Source: Tetradesmus obliquus
Lineage: Eukaryota; Chlorophyta; Chlorophyceae; Sphaeropleales; Scenedesmaceae
Length of the DNA stretch: 64,000 bases
Assembly (NCBI GenBank): GCA_030272155.1
Contig: CP126192.1
Span: 5,118,501-5,182,500 of the forward strand
Direction of reading: 5' to 3'
Part shown: positions 34,048 to 46,077 of the stretch, in pieces
How positions within the stretch are numbered: the stretch's first letter is position 1
Layout of the letters: each line of letters starts with the position of its first letter
Notes under the pieces: generated by a model
What the model was told of the DNA's origin: nothing
Database searches by the model: none
Seen by the model: only the letters and a program-made list of their open reading frames with translations
Position numbers and translations under genes: made by a program

Positions 34048-36921
34048 TCAATGCAAGATCCAGCCATTGCTGATCTCCAGCTCCCTCAGCCCAGCAGGCA
34101 GCAGCTTTGCAGGCAGCTGCAGCATCACATCCTTCGTCACAAGCCCATCAGCCGGGTGCCCCACCCACGCCACATGGTGCAGCGATAGCCGCTGCAGCTG
34201 TGTCAAGTGCTGCAGCCGCTCCAAGCACGGCGGCGCCAGCTTGCAAGTCAAGCTGAGATGCTCGATCGGAACCTCCATCACACCCAGCGCCACGATCAGG
34301 GAGTTAGGCAGCCAGAACTTGCCCTCTAGCGTCAAACTGCGCAGCGAAGGCAGTGCAGTGGGCAGCCGCACCACTGCAATGGGGTGCCACGGCTCATCTT
34401 CAGGGAAGACGAGGTGCAGCACCCGCAGCTTGCCGTGCTGCGCCAGCAGCCGCGCAAAGTCACTCGGGCCCCGCGAGACAAAGCCCAAGCTCGACAGCTG
34501 CGGCGTCTGCGTGCCGCGCAGCAGCAGCGAGACGTCGCTGTCGCCATGCACCACATGCAACGACTCCAGCAGCGGCAGCGTCGCCCACTTGGGCAGCCGC
34601 CGCGGCTGCTGCGGCTCCTCCGCCTCGCCTGCATGCTGCTGCTGCTGCTGCTGCTGCTGCTGTGCGTCATTCCCACCCTGCTGCTGCTGCTGCTGCTGCT
34701 CCAAGCGTGCCACCACGTCGCTGTTGACCACCCTCAGCGCCTCAGCCTGCAGCTTGCGCAGCTTCTGCAGCCGCTGCAGCACCAGCACGTCCACCACTGC
34801 CCTGCCGTTCAGCTGCAGCTCCTGCAGCTGCCCCGCCAGCCCCAGCAGGCACTGCTGCAGCGGCAGCTGCGGGCCCTGCACCTGCTGCAGCGCCTCGGCA
34901 TCGCTCAGCTGCCCCTGCACACTGCTGGCTGCGCTGCCGCTTCCGAGGTTACCCCAAGTCAGGGTCAGCTGCGTGAGGCCAGTCAGCATGGTCAGCTGAG
35001 TCAGTGCAGCACTTGCTGCATCATCCCATATGCCTTGCTTGGGGTGCAGCTCGAGGCTTGATAGGTGCGGCAGCCGCGCCAGGGCCTCCACATGCTGTGG
35101 GGTGATAACTGAGCAGGAGACACACTCCGTGCCTTGGCTGGGTAGGGCAGACAGGCCAAACAACACGGGCGCTGCTGCTGCTGCATCCTGCGGCTGCTGG
35201 TCTGCTGAGGCTTCCGCTGCTTCTGCTGCTGCTGCTGCTGCCAGCGCTGGACCCTGGTCGCTTTCAACCATGGTGTCATCAGCGTCACCTGCCTCGCTGT
35301 CGTCTGCCGCATCTTGGTACTGCTCGTCAGCTTGCATCTCGCTGCCGCTGCTGCGGCTGCTGCTGCTGCCATACTCGCTGACAGCTGCTTCCCAGTCGCT
35401 GCCAAAGCCGCCACTGCCTGCCTGCTGCTGCCCAGGCTGCTGCTGCTCCTCTTCTTCATCCTCACTGCCCCAAGGCCCATCAAAGAGCATGCTGATGCTG
35501 CCCGCTGCTGGGCTGGATGCCTTGCATGCATGCAGGCTGTCAACGCTGCACACTGCCATAGGCACCAGCCCTGCTGCAGCTGCCTCCTCCGCAGGTGCCA
35601 TGAATGCAGAGAACGACGCACTGCCAGCTCCCGCTGCTGCTGCTGCTGGTGGTAGCGATGCCTGTACGCCAGCAGCACAGGCACCTGCTGCCGGCTGCTC
35701 CACCTGCCTGAATGACAGGTGCGTCAAGTGCCTCAGCGATGACAGGTCAGCGAGGTCTTGCGGGGTGGGCGGTGCACCACTCATCTGCAGGTTGAGCTGC
35801 TGCAGCGAGCTGCAGGTGCGCAGCCCAGCAGCAGGCAGGCTGGACCACCCCTGCATTACCCCGCTGTTCTGCCACTGCAGCGCAGGGTGCGATGCTGCTG
35901 CTGCTGCTGCCGCTGCTGCTGCTGCTGTCGGGCCTGCATGTGTGGGCGCTCGAGGGTGCTGCTGCTCTCTGTGTGGGAGGCAGCCGGGTGGGAGCGAGGT
36001 CACTGCGTAGAAGGGGGATGGCGGCAGCGCGTCTCCTGCTGCTGTAAACTCTCGGATGCTGCTGCGCATTGCTGCTTGACCACCCTTTGTGGCAAACGGC
36101 GATGGCTTGCTGGGGCTGCTGCTGTTGCTGCTGCAGCCTAGGCTGGGTGCTGCAGGCAGCCCTGGCGCAGCTGCTGACGTAGATGCAGCTGCATATGCAG
36201 CTGCCGACAGCCCTGCTGATGCTGCATGTGAGATGCGCGGCAGCGGTGCTGCGCTGTAGTTAACAGACTGCGCGCTGTTCAGTTGGCCGCTGCTGCACAG
36301 CACCAGGGGCTGCCTGAACACATTGTCTGAGGCCTGCTGAGGCAAGGTCATCGTCATTGCTGGCATGCAGAACGCCAGCGATGTGGCCCAGTTCTTGCAG
36401 GACAGGCGAGCACTGCGGAGCTCAGCAGGCGACAGGTATTCTCCCAGCACCTGCAGTGTGGAGCAGAGGCACAGACGGCAGGTGTTGACATGGGATGATG
36501 TGCTCAGCAGCAGCTGAGGGCCAGGGAAGCTCGACCGCCGCTGCTGCCTCTTAATACAAGTGCTTGGTGATATTAGCTCTAGAAAGTGGGGCGCATGCAT
36601 GTGAGCAAAGCATTTCAGCCGAGGCCTCTGCAGGGACAAGTGCAAGGGTATGTAAATGGACCTAGACAGCATCTGTGCCACATGTATTGTCATTAAATAT
36701 CATATAAATGCATTTTTACTGTTCTTGCAGAGAGATCGCCGACCCAGCGCATAGGTTGCATCGGTAGCTATCCGACCCCGCCCCATTACCTGCAGGAGCT
36801 CGGGAGGCAGTGCACCCCATTCAAAGCTTGTTCCTCCAGACTCGATGTCCATTTCAGCACACGAACTTTCAGATGGGTGCCCTGAGTCCGCAAGGTGACT
36901 GCCTATGTACTCAACAAACAC
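34048..36921 (-). CDS. F-box/LRR protein
   Basis: Two exons, 36921-36790 and 36450-34048, phase 0, 844 residues; an in-frame ATG at 36852 (MDIESGG) is an equally good start. The intron splits the F-box, which reads WGALPPELLQ joined to VLGEYLSPAELRSARLSCKN. LRRs follow at about residues 250-300 (CSSLQQLNLQMSG; LRHLTHLSFRQ) and again from about 490 to the end (LPHLSSLELHP; LTGLTQLTLTWGNLG; LESLHVVHG; LRSLTLEGKFW; LRELEISNGW). Between the blocks lies a long acidic, Gln- and Ser-rich insertion (EDEEEEQQQPGQQQ; DSEAGDADDTMVESDQ). The architecture is that of an SCF E3 substrate adaptor; the substrate is unknown. It shares a short bidirectional promoter with the DUF212 gene. Confidence 0.85.
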
Positions 36922-37326
36922 GCCTCAAGCAGATCGACAGCCAGAATAACCAATGTAAAGTGCATACTGTTTGGTCGTAGCTCTTGCAAGCTTGGATGGT
37001 TGCCCCGCCAACTGACAGTTGTCATCACTGGAGAGTGAAGCGTCAGAACCCGCCCCACTGCATTGTTGCGCCGATAGCATGACCTTTGTCATCGTTGATG
37101 GCTTTACACCGTTGTGCTGACCATTTGAACATGTCGATGGAAGCGACTGCCCGTCTGCCAGTGTGTTGACACATCTTTCATTGTGCAGCTGCACCAGCTG
37201 CTCTGCACACTCAGCACCAATTAGTTCTGATGAGCTAGAGGCCGATGCTTATCCGTCTTCCATTACCTGAGCCTGATTGGGAGCCATAGTGACGCATATT
37301 TTTATTAGGACACTGCAGCATTGACA
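36922..37326. promoter_or_regulatory. Bidirectional promoter, F-box/LRR / DUF212
   Basis: Only 405 bases separate the two divergent start codons, so the two promoters and 5' UTRs must share this space. No clear TATA box was found. Confidence 0.5.
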
Positions 37327-38734
37327 ATGAGGCCACTGCCACCTGACGGTAGTGGCCACCCTGCTGGCATAGGCGGCCTGCTCACCAACCCTAGCCTCAT
37401 GTCAGCGCTGCTCAGCTGCCTGGCAGCACAGCTGCTGAAGCCCCTAGCACATCAGTACTTGCACCCTGAGAAGCGCTTGGATTGGAAGTGGGCTGTGTCG
37501 CCAGGCGGAAGTGAGTCACGCTCTTTGCAGCAGCAGTTTGGATCAGCAGGCACCTGCCTTCTGAGCATGGTGTATAGTGCACGAAATGTGCACCTGCGTA
37601 GCTGGGGTGCAAGTCAGTGTGTATGCCCGGGACACACATGCTTAGCCCAAGACACTGCAGAGAGGACACACACATTGAGCTGGTTGGAGTGGCATGTGCC
37701 TGGCTGCGCTTGTGTCAATGACAGAACTGAGACAAAAACTTAAGCGCTGCAATAGGCAGTCATTTCACCAGCTGTGCTGTGCCCTGCTCTGCCATGTGCT
37801 GCACACAACGCCCGAGCTTCCAGTCAGAATCAGCCATCCACGCTGTGCCCTGGTCTGCTAACACACAGCGGACTGCGCTTGATTGTGCTGTGACACTTGA
37901 TCGTGCTGCGCTGCAAGCTTGCTGACCGTGCTGCTCTTTTCAACTGCCATGCAGTGCCTTCATCACACACTGCCTTTGTAGTGGGCTTGACCACTGCGCT
38001 AGGCATGCTGGAGGGCACGCAATCAAACCTATTTGCGCTGGCGCTGGTGCTAAGCTTAGTGGTGGCGTATGATGCAACAGGCGTGCGGCTACATGCAGGC
38101 AGGCACGCCTCTGTGCTGAACATAATGATTGCAGGTGAGGCAGCGAAGCACGTAACCGATTTTTCTTGCGTGTGCGCAGACCAGCTGCATGCATGTCTGC
38201 AGCGAAATTGGTTGCGACAGCTGCTGTGCAGCCAGGAGCTCCACCAAGGTACACCACAGGCAGCAGGCATGAGTGTGCATGTATGTCGTGGGACCTATGC
38301 TCAATTGCAGCTGCAGAGTGTGTTACGGTGGTGTTCAGTGTTGTAGTGCTTGCCCGGGCGCCTGTCTGTAGCCAGCATACACACCACACTGGCACCTCTT
38401 CAGCCAGGGTACGCCATGCACTTTGCCAAGCACCTGGCTGAACAGCAGCACATGTCCGCTTTTGTAGCTATCAAAAGGGGCATAGAAGTAGCAGTTACAT
38501 TCATCCTCCTACCTGCCTGCAGAGCTGCCGCCGGAGCACCCTGCCTCAGAGACAAGCGCCTTGCAGGAAACGCTGGGGCACACTCCAGTGCAGGTGGCTG
38601 CTGGCGCTGGCGTGGGGCTGCTAGTAGGCCTCACACTGATCTCACTGCTGGGGGTGCTGGGGTGGCTGCCAGGTGCTGCAGCAACAGCCGCTGCTGCCGC
38701 TGCTGCTGCAGGGAGCCCACCAGCAGGGTTATAG
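37327..38734 (+). CDS. DUF212 / PAP2-related membrane protein
   Basis: Three exons: 37327-37510, 37955-38134 and 38523-38734, phases 1 and 1, 191 residues. Splicing rebuilds the hallmark GGMPSSHTAFVVGLTTALG, followed by YDATGVRLHAGRHASVLN and LGHTPVQVAAGAGVGLL, the conserved blocks of the DUF212 (YuiD-like, acid phosphatase/vanadium haloperoxidase-related) family. The protein has about four hydrophobic helices: SALLSCLAAQLL, FVVGLTTALGML, LFALALVLSLVVAY and GVGLLVGLTLISLLGVLGWL. Plant homologues are thought to be chloroplast or membrane proteins of poorly defined function. The ATG at 37327 lies a few bases into a frame that opens with a non-ATG codon. TGTAA follows at 39096-39100. Confidence 0.9.
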
Positions 38735-40059
38735 CGAGCAGCGCACTTCAGCAGTGGTGGTGCGTCGTCATATGGGCCGTGTGTGGGGCATGGCTTAGCA
38801 ACTCATAGAGGACTCGTTAAGACACTGTTGAAGAAATTTCTGCAGCATGTGGGGCACATGATGAACGGGAGTTGGTGTTGGAATATCCTCCATTGCAGAT
38901 AGGTGTAGCAAGCAAGCGCCATGAAGTAGATGTGGCAGCTGCCAGCCGAGTGCGCCAGTGTGCCAGCACAGTATGCCCTGCCAGCACACTGTGCTAAGGA
39001 GGCGGCAGATGCACGCTGGCTGTGTTGTGCTTGTTTTGTTTGGTGAGGACATGGCTTTGCATCGCTGGCCGGCACAGAACCCAACTCTTCAGCCTTGTAA
39101 AGGTGCACCGTGCACAATGGCAGTATACAATGTGATGCTGCCCTGCAACGTCCACCCTACACGGCAATGTGCTGGAGCCCTGCAACGTCCACCCTACACG
39201 GCAATGTGCTGCAATTCGGCAACTTTCTTTATATGGAGAAGCGCTGCAAGGTGAGGCCTGGCTGTTGACAGAGACTTTTTGTCTACACAGTTTGTAGAAC
39301 TATGCACCATCGCCGCAACTGAGCCAACACTTGGTGAAAAGTTTTCATTATACCTAACTATCTCGGCGCATGAACGCAGGGTACTTCACCCAAGCGTGTC
39401 GTAAATGTTTGATCCGAGTAGGATACAGACTTTCGGCGCCAGAGCCAGTTTCAGCCCTGCTTACATGTTGCAAAATGAAAACTCACCCTTTACATCAACA
39501 GCTGCTGCTGCTGTGATTGCCAGGCTTGTATGGCAGCAGGGGTACAGCTGTAGCAGGGCTACAGCTGTTACATCGAAATTATGACAACATGTTGAGGAGT
39601 ACGGACATAAAGAATACAACATTACATACAAATTTCTTGTTTTACTGTGCTGTTTGTTGCAGACGAAAACGCTCACGCTCCATTGTTGTGCTTTCGGCAA
39701 TACTGGCATCTCACATCACTCGGCAACCTTTGTTTGTAGCAGCTAGTTTTGGCGGCTTGTTTTGTTGTTCAGCAGCGGTACCTAAGTTATCCCTATTCTA
39801 AGCGTAGCATCCAGCGACGCAGCACGGCAGCGACAGTCACTAGGCACTCGGGCCAGAACGCGGGAGCTCGTGCCGGATTCTATCTACCACAACAAAACTA
39901 CTATACCACCTGGTGAGCTGACTATGCGGTTGCTGCACAAGTTTATGAGCGCGTGCAAGCATTGGCGTGGCACTCTCATGCAAGCAAGCGCCTGCCATGG
40001 CACTGCTGACACACCATCTGTTGTTGCCCCGCAGGTCCGAGCCTTCGGCAAGAGCAGTA
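38735..40059. other. Spacer between DUF212 and the next plus-strand gene
   Basis: This spacer holds the 3' UTR of DUF212 up to TGTAA at 39096-39100, a 37-base direct duplication (39141-39211), and the promoter and 5' UTR of the next gene. An AG acceptor at 40034-40035 just before the next ATG suggests a 5' UTR intron. No other gene seen. Confidence 0.4.
39141..39211. repeat. 37-base direct repeat
   Basis: A segment starting CCCTGCAACGTCC at 39141 recurs at 39178 and matches through GTGCTG; copies are 37 bases apart and essentially identical. Confidence 0.9.
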
Positions 40060-40690
40060 ATGGAGAACTACTGGGAAACAATCGAAGAACTCATGGGCTC
40101 GTTCAAGCTGCTGCGCTTTTTTATTCCCAGCAGTGCACAGCGACAGCTGCAGGCTGTGCAACAGCTGGCACAGGATGTGCAGACCAGTGCAGCAGGCATA
40201 ACTGAACTGCACCAAAAAGAGCTGCAAGAAGCATCCAAGCAGGTAGAACACTACAGGCAGCGAAGCAGCAGGAGCCTGGCAGACCGCGCAGCTCTGTCTC
40301 CTGAGCTGGTGCACCAGCTCACCGACCAGCAGCAGGACAGCATGAGCGGCACGCTGTCCTCAGTGCAGCAGCACCAGCTGCAGCAGCAGCTGTTCCCCAT
40401 CCTGGGGCACTGCAGGAGTGGCACTGAGCTGGTGCACATGGCAGGCTGCACGGACCACTTCCTGCAGCACACGCTGCCGCAGTGCTGTGAGTACCCTGCA
40501 GTGCAGGCCTCAGCCCTGCAGGTGCTCTTTGAGCTGCAGCAGGCGGCAGCCTCCAACAGGCTGCTGCCAGGTCACTACCTGGACCTCTGTGAGCTGCTGC
40601 TGCGGGCAACCACACCGCATCAGCTGTGCGACCAGCTGGCAGGCGTGCGCACGCGGTATGCTAAGCTGCAGGACTGGTACGCAGCTCAAG

Positions 40691-40729
<39 letters not shown>

Positions 40730-41415
40730 AAGCAGAAGCGGCAGCGGCAGCCGAAGCAGAAGCAGCAGCCGGACCCATTCAGTTTAGCGATGACCTGCTG
40801 GCAGAGCTGTCGGCAGAGCTGTCGGCAGAGCTGGGTGGCGCTGCGGCGCCAGACATGGCAGCAGCAGCAGCGGCAGTGTCACCAGAGGCATGCAGCAAGG
40901 CAGCAGTCAGCCTGGCGCTGGTTAGCATCAGCGCCGCTGTCGGCCGCTCTGGGATGTCCCTTGGTGGCAGCGGCAGCAGCATGCGGCGCTCACTGAGCCT
41001 TGGCGAGCCGCTGCTGCTGCTGGGTGCAGACTGCAGCGCTGGCAGCTGCAGCGGTGCTGACGAGCCAGCTGGGCCTGGCTGCGCAGGCGTGCCTGCTGCT
41101 GCAGCCCCGGCTGCTGAGCAGGCCAGCGCTGACTGGCTGCTGGCTGGCCTGCCTGCCATGAGCTGCAGGACACGCGGCAGCAGCAGCAGCGACAGCGGCT
41201 CGGTGGATGCGCCGGTCACACCAGTCATCTCTGCACCCGCATCGCGTGCACCATCCATACGCTGCAGCAGTGACGACGCTGGTGATGGCAGCAAGCAGCA
41301 GCAGCAGCAGCAGCGGCAGCGCATTGCGCGCAAGGGCGGTTTGCTGAGGCGTGCTGCTGGTGCTGCAGCCGGCTGCGTGCTGATCAAGGTGCTGCTGCGC
41401 TCACGCGGCTGCTGA
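40060..41415 (+). CDS. Unrecognised 451-residue protein
   Basis: One long exon starting at ATG 40060 (MENYWETIEELMGSFKLLRF), chosen because an acceptor (CCCCGCAG) lies just upstream and the context GTAATGG is good. The first 270 residues look like a folded, mostly helical domain with coiled-coil tendency (AVQQLAQDVQTSAAGITELH; QKELQEASKQVEHYRQRSSR), including LFPILGHCRSGTELVHMAG and a repeated-helix-like part (VQASALQVLFELQQAAASN). The rest is Ala/Glu- and Ser/Gly-rich low complexity. It ends in a basic/hydrophobic tail, GLLRRAAGAAAGCVLIKVLL, possibly a membrane anchor. I do not recognise the family. TGTAA follows at 41978-41982. Confidence 0.7.
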
Positions 41416-41552
41416 GCTGGCGCATGATGATGGCTGGCTGGTTTAATGTGTGGCTGACTGGCTGGCTGGTTTGAAAAGCTGGCAGGAAAGGCAGCAGCCA
41501 CTGGCTTGATTGCTTGTGGCTCAATGCTGCTATCCTGAACTCAATTGCACTG

Positions 41553-41955
41553 CAGAGAGCCATGAGTGGTAGCTTGCTTGTTTGTTGTGTTTGATTCAGC
41601 AGCACGAAGTGGATTGGATGGGGGATAGGGGTCGGGTTGGCAGGCCGTGTGTGGTAGCGCGCTTGTTGGCTGTGTTTGGTTCAACTGGTTTGTGTGGGGA
41701 TTAGGGGCCCGGTTGGTAGGCCGTGTGTGGTAGCGCGCTTGATAGCTGTGTTTGATTCAGCAGCATGAAGTGGGTTGGATGGGGGGTAGGGGCCCGGTTG
41801 GCAGGCCATGGGTGGTGGCGCGCTTGTTGGCTGTGTTCCATTCAGCAGCATGAAGTGGATTGGATGCGGGTAGGGGCCCGGTTGGCAGGCCATGGGTGGT
41901 AACGGGCTTGTTGGTTGTGTTTGATTCGGCAGCACGAAGTAGAGTGGATGCAGGT
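41553..41955. repeat. Minisatellite, about 85-base units
   Basis: About five degenerate units, each with (C/T)AGGCC(G/A)TG, a GGTAGCGCGCTTG-like block, TTGATTCAGCAGCA(C/T)GAAGTGG and GGGGCCCGGTTGG. The AGGCC landmarks lie at 41641, 41716, 41801 and 41886, that is, spacings of 75, 85 and 85, with an earlier partial unit. It lies in the 3' UTR of the 451-residue gene. Confidence 0.88.
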
Positions 41956-42295
41956 CTGCGCGCCGATAGGGTCTTGGTGTAATTTACTGGTCAGGCCTAA
42001 GTGGTAACATGATGAAACTGAGAGGAGATGGAGGTTGTTGGTGAAACTCTCACTCATGATGCGTTTAATCATAGAGATCTCGGCCCACACAAAGCGTGTC
42101 CTTGTACTTGTCTTGATTAGCTTGATACATCAAATGCGCAAGCTGCTGCTGATGCGTGTTTGTGACTTGGCTCACCGGTGAGGTACCTACCTGGCAGCCA
42201 AACCTCGGACTGTTCCGTGAACAGTTACAGCCACCTCCGGCACGTCCTGTCAGACTATCAAGCTATCGCCTAGCACGTGCAAAACTGTTTATAAT

Positions 42296-42341
42296 AATCC
42301 TCCATCAAGGGTCTGCGGAATCCTCCATCAAGGGTCTGCGG
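42296..42341. repeat. 23-base perfect direct repeat in a promoter
   Basis: Two exact adjacent copies of a 23-base unit beginning AATCCTCCATCAAGG, about 100 bases upstream of the small secreted-protein start. A TTTATAATA stretch precedes it. Confidence 0.92.
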
Positions 42342-42444
42342 ATACAAACGCTAGCCAATCGTGCGAATGATTCCTGCAGTCTGACAGCATTTCGGAGTTG
42401 CGATTCCAGTTTTTGTTGCTCATTGCCGACCTCCAAACATTGAC

Positions 42445-42750
42445 ATGCACCTGCGAGTTTTAGTTGTGCTGGTTCTGGCAGCATCTGCTGTGCAGCTGAT
42501 TGCAGTAGCAGGCGCAGCAGCAGCAGCAGCAGCAGCAGACGTTCCCCAGCTTACAGCTATGGAACAGCCACATCTCGCCAACGGGCGCAAGCTGCTGCAG
42601 CCCTTTACTCTTGGGCTTCCACCCATTACTCACGCATCAGACTGCGCCGGCAGCATCAGCGAAAATCGCATTGTTTATGGTGGCGCTGGCTGCTTCAACA
42701 GCAGGGTGAAGCAAGATTCAAGGGACAACAAGATGATGGGCGGCGACTGA
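42445..42750 (+). CDS. Small secreted protein with a GRKLLQ motif
   Basis: An intronless frame of 101 residues. It begins with a clear signal peptide (MHLRVLVVLVLAASAVQLIA), then an Ala run, then NGRKLLQ; an R(R/K)LLQ motif soon after the signal peptide is common in green-algal and plant extracellular proteins. The mature part is short, with two Cys (SDCAG; GAGCFNSR) and a hydrophilic end. No family recognised; a secreted wall or matrix peptide is inference. TGTAA occurs at 43169-43173 and 43576-43580. Sequence around 42897-43250 contains another open stretch, but no splice join was found that links it. Confidence 0.55.
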   Translation: MHLRVLVVLVLAASAVQLIAVAGAAAAAAAADVPQLTAMEQPHLANGRKLLQPFTLGLPPITHASDCAGSISENRIVYGGAGCFNSRVKQDSRDNKMMGGD

Positions 42751-43655
42751 TGCAAGTGCCAAAGGCCCTGCATGCCAGAAGCAGAACCTTGCTATGAAAG
42801 CAGTGGCTGTTTGAAATCCCATTTGGTCAATGAGGGGTTGGAAAAGCACACAGCTAGTATTGCCGCCCTTTCCCCAGTTCTTAAACAGATATTACGGTGT
42901 ACTGTCAGAGGGTAGAGCCAGGCTGTCAGCTCACCAGGCTGGCAGACTGTCAGCCACTCTACATGGATGATGCCAGCAACAGCATCTGCCAGGCGATGCG
43001 TGATTGGCAGCTATGTGTGTACACGTGCATTCAGTTTGAGCGTGGTGGCAGCCATACCATATCAGAAGGCAGCACGTGCAGCAGCTTGCAGCAGCACGTG
43101 GCGCAGCCGAGCAGCGCTGCTACCTGCCAGGGCAGAGTGCTCTGTGTAGACAGCACATGTGGAATGGCTGTAAATTTCTACTATCGTGCACATGCGGTTA
43201 AGGCAGCAGATGGCAGCCTGTGCCTGCAGGTGCCTCTTGGCAGGTGGTGACACAAGGTGTTTTCGATGTTGGGTTTAAGTTGATGCTGTTGCCAGCACAG
43301 CTGGAGTGCGCAGCAGCTGTGTGGTGCTGTACAAAATGTTGCCTTGATGGTGAATACAGCCGATGCTTTTTGCGCATTGGTCACAATGTATCGCAAGCTG
43401 TCGATGAAGCGATTTTATTCAGAGAGCGGCTTGACCAGTGAAGGTGCTGGTGCTGTGGTGCTGTTGCGTGGCATTGCTGTGATGGGGCTGAGCAGCATGT
43501 TTGCACATGTACACCTGGCTTTGGTCACAAGGTATAGCAGCGTGCAGGGGCGTGCTGAGTCACGCAGTTCAATGATGTAAAATACTTTCCCGCTGCAGTG
43601 CTACATGCACATGGAGCTGGGTGAAAGGAGAAGTCGCATGGCGTGATCCCATCAG
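42751..43655 (+). other. 3' region of the small secreted-protein gene
   Basis: T/G-leaning sequence with two TGTAA signals (43169, 43576). No further coding exon could be supported. The end at 43576-43580 faces the HAD-gene signal at 43656-43660. Confidence 0.35.
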
Positions 43656-46077
43656 TTACAGTTGCCTTCCCTCTGGCAATTGCAAGCGCACCGGTGCCAT
43701 GCGCCGTATGTACCCACTGCACCCATTCTGCGCAGACAACCTGCAAGAGCCTGCAGCAGCATGCACAAAGCTTAAGCGCTCCATGCGCAGCATGCCGAAC
43801 ACGTATCAGGAGCTCCCTTGCATACACGCAGGCAGTGCTGCTGTGTCCTGTCACTTTATAACACACCATGGAACCAGAAATTGGGTGAGCACAGGGCCAA
43901 GATCTTGCCCAACAAATGTCATGGATGTAACATCTCACCAAAGCACCACAGTGTCATCAGCATTAGTCATCATTCAATTCTCAGCAGAGCTCACCAGGCA
44001 AATGGCCCAGGATCTGTTCTTGGTACTAAGTAGAAAAGCTTGCCAGCAGCAAGCCAGGCAGGCAAAGGCAGGCTGTCAGGTATCGCAGCAAAGAGCAGGC
44101 ACAACACTGCGCCATACAACAAGCTATGCTGACCTGCTCAACAATAAACCCTCTACATATGCCCCGAAAGCCCACAGTGTTTCTGTTGGCCAATTTAGTC
44201 GACAGCTCACAGCCACCACGATGATCCACAGACCAACCCATCCATGCTGCAGACATAGCACTCCTAACAAGTACAACTGGCAAGCACACCTCACAAGCCC
44301 CTTCATAGAGCGCAGCAGTACATTGGTTGTTCGCTGACGGAAACACCCTGCACAAAATGGCGCAGTGCATGCCAATGCAACAAGTTCCTTTCATCTAAGA
44401 ACCTTGGACAGCTGCACAGCAACAGCACGTTCACACCTGCATCACACACAGCAAGCTTGCAGGCCACGCTGTGCAGCAGCAGCCAATGCCAACACCAAAG
44501 AAAATCAAGCAGCGCCATCGCTGCTGCCTGCATTCACGGCTCTAGACGCATGCATGTTGACCACATCGCACGACCAAAAATGCCCATCTCTACAATCAAG
44601 CTCTTGTCATGACGTGTTGCCACCGAGCCGCTTGGTTCTTGGCAGGAACCCACCATGCTGCGTCAACCGCAGCCAGATATATAGCAGCAGCTTGGCACGT
44701 ACACCACACAGTGGCACCACAGCACCACACCCACCCAGAAAGCCCTGTCGCCGCTCAGCCATCTCTCATTGCCTGTGCGTGCGGCCTCTGCCACCCAGCA
44801 AAGCCAACAGGCACCCACAGAACAAACACGCTGTGTCAGCAGCTCTGCCCATCAACTCCCACGCGCACAAGCTGCATGTGCACACGGAGAGACAAGCAGT
44901 AATATACAGGCGTCAGCACAAGCCACACGGACGCAGTGTGACGCGTCCCACCGTCAAACAGGAGGCAGCATAACCTCCCAATCTGGCACACGAAGCAAGC
45001 ACCAACAGGCAAAAGCACAGCGGGCAAGAACCCACATGAAACCTGACAGCCATGGTGCAGCACTAACTCTGGCAAAAAAGGGGGTTCATAAGACCCTGCT
45101 ACATGCACGTCAGGCAGGAAAAAAGAACCGCTGCTCCCCTCAACGTCTTCTTCTGTTGTGGCGCATGCATGTACAGGCGACGCCCTGCAGACGCGCAGGG
45201 GCGGGAAAGGCTTCAGGCCATAGGCAGAGCATGGCCAGGCCCTGGCTAGCTACAGACAAAGAATGACTGAGCACCATCTGCATTATCCACAAAGACCCGC
45301 GCCATCCTGGTGCCGTGTGATGCCGCATGAGCCAGCGTGGAAGGTCAGCACACAAAGCAACAATAAACTGCAGGGCGTCTCATCCGCTGCTGAAATATGC
45401 GTCCAAGGCATGACTGGTGTTGAGTCAGCTTCATGCAGCAGCAGGCGTGCAGTGGGGCGAGCTGCAGCATGATTCAGGCACGGACAGGAAGCGCTGTGCT
45501 TGCTTTGACTGCTTCTGCCACAAACGCGCTTGCCACAAGCGCTTCACGTTGCCCACAGCAAGCGTGCAGATAGTAAACAGCAACACCCAGATGTCTGGAG
45601 ACAATGACCTCAACCTGTACACAACCCCAAAAGGCAGTCACTGCACAGAAGCATGCGTGAACACACTTTCTGCGCAGCCCTCCTGCCGAGCACACTCTCC
45701 AAGAGCAGCGGTTTCCCTGCTTCTGCTCAACCTCTCCCACATTCCAAGCAGCACAAAGTTTGCCCCACCCCACAACTCATGCCAAGACTATCAAGCCGCA
45801 TGCTCAAGCAGTCTGCTGCCAAGCAATACCACGCAACAAGCTCCAACCAACCAAATCAAACCCGCAAGACCATACACCAGCAGCGCACTGAAACAGCACA
45901 CCTTGCATGCCAGCCCAACAGCAGGTGTGAGTCCGCACACTGCTACGCTGTGGCCTCAGCTCAGGTGTCTGTGGAAAAACAGCACGCGAGGTGTAGCGCT
46001 GCAGCACTAACAAGGATGCCCACGCCGCAAACAAGGTAAGCCGACTGCTGTCTGCTGCAGCTTGCAGCGCAGCAGCC
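43656..46077 (-). other. Long 3' UTR of the HAD gene
   Basis: About 2.4 kb A/C-rich on the top strand (T/G-rich on the HAD coding strand), from the HAD stop codon to TTACA at 43656-43660, which is TGTAA on the minus strand. Long plus-strand open frames here (for example 43621-44337 and 45417-46010) are expected from this composition and show no family resemblance. Confidence 0.45.

Noticed and set aside
43621-46010. Long plus-strand open frames antisense to the HAD 3' region
   Set aside because: Same compositional cause; low-complexity His/Cys/Thr-rich products with no recognisable motif.
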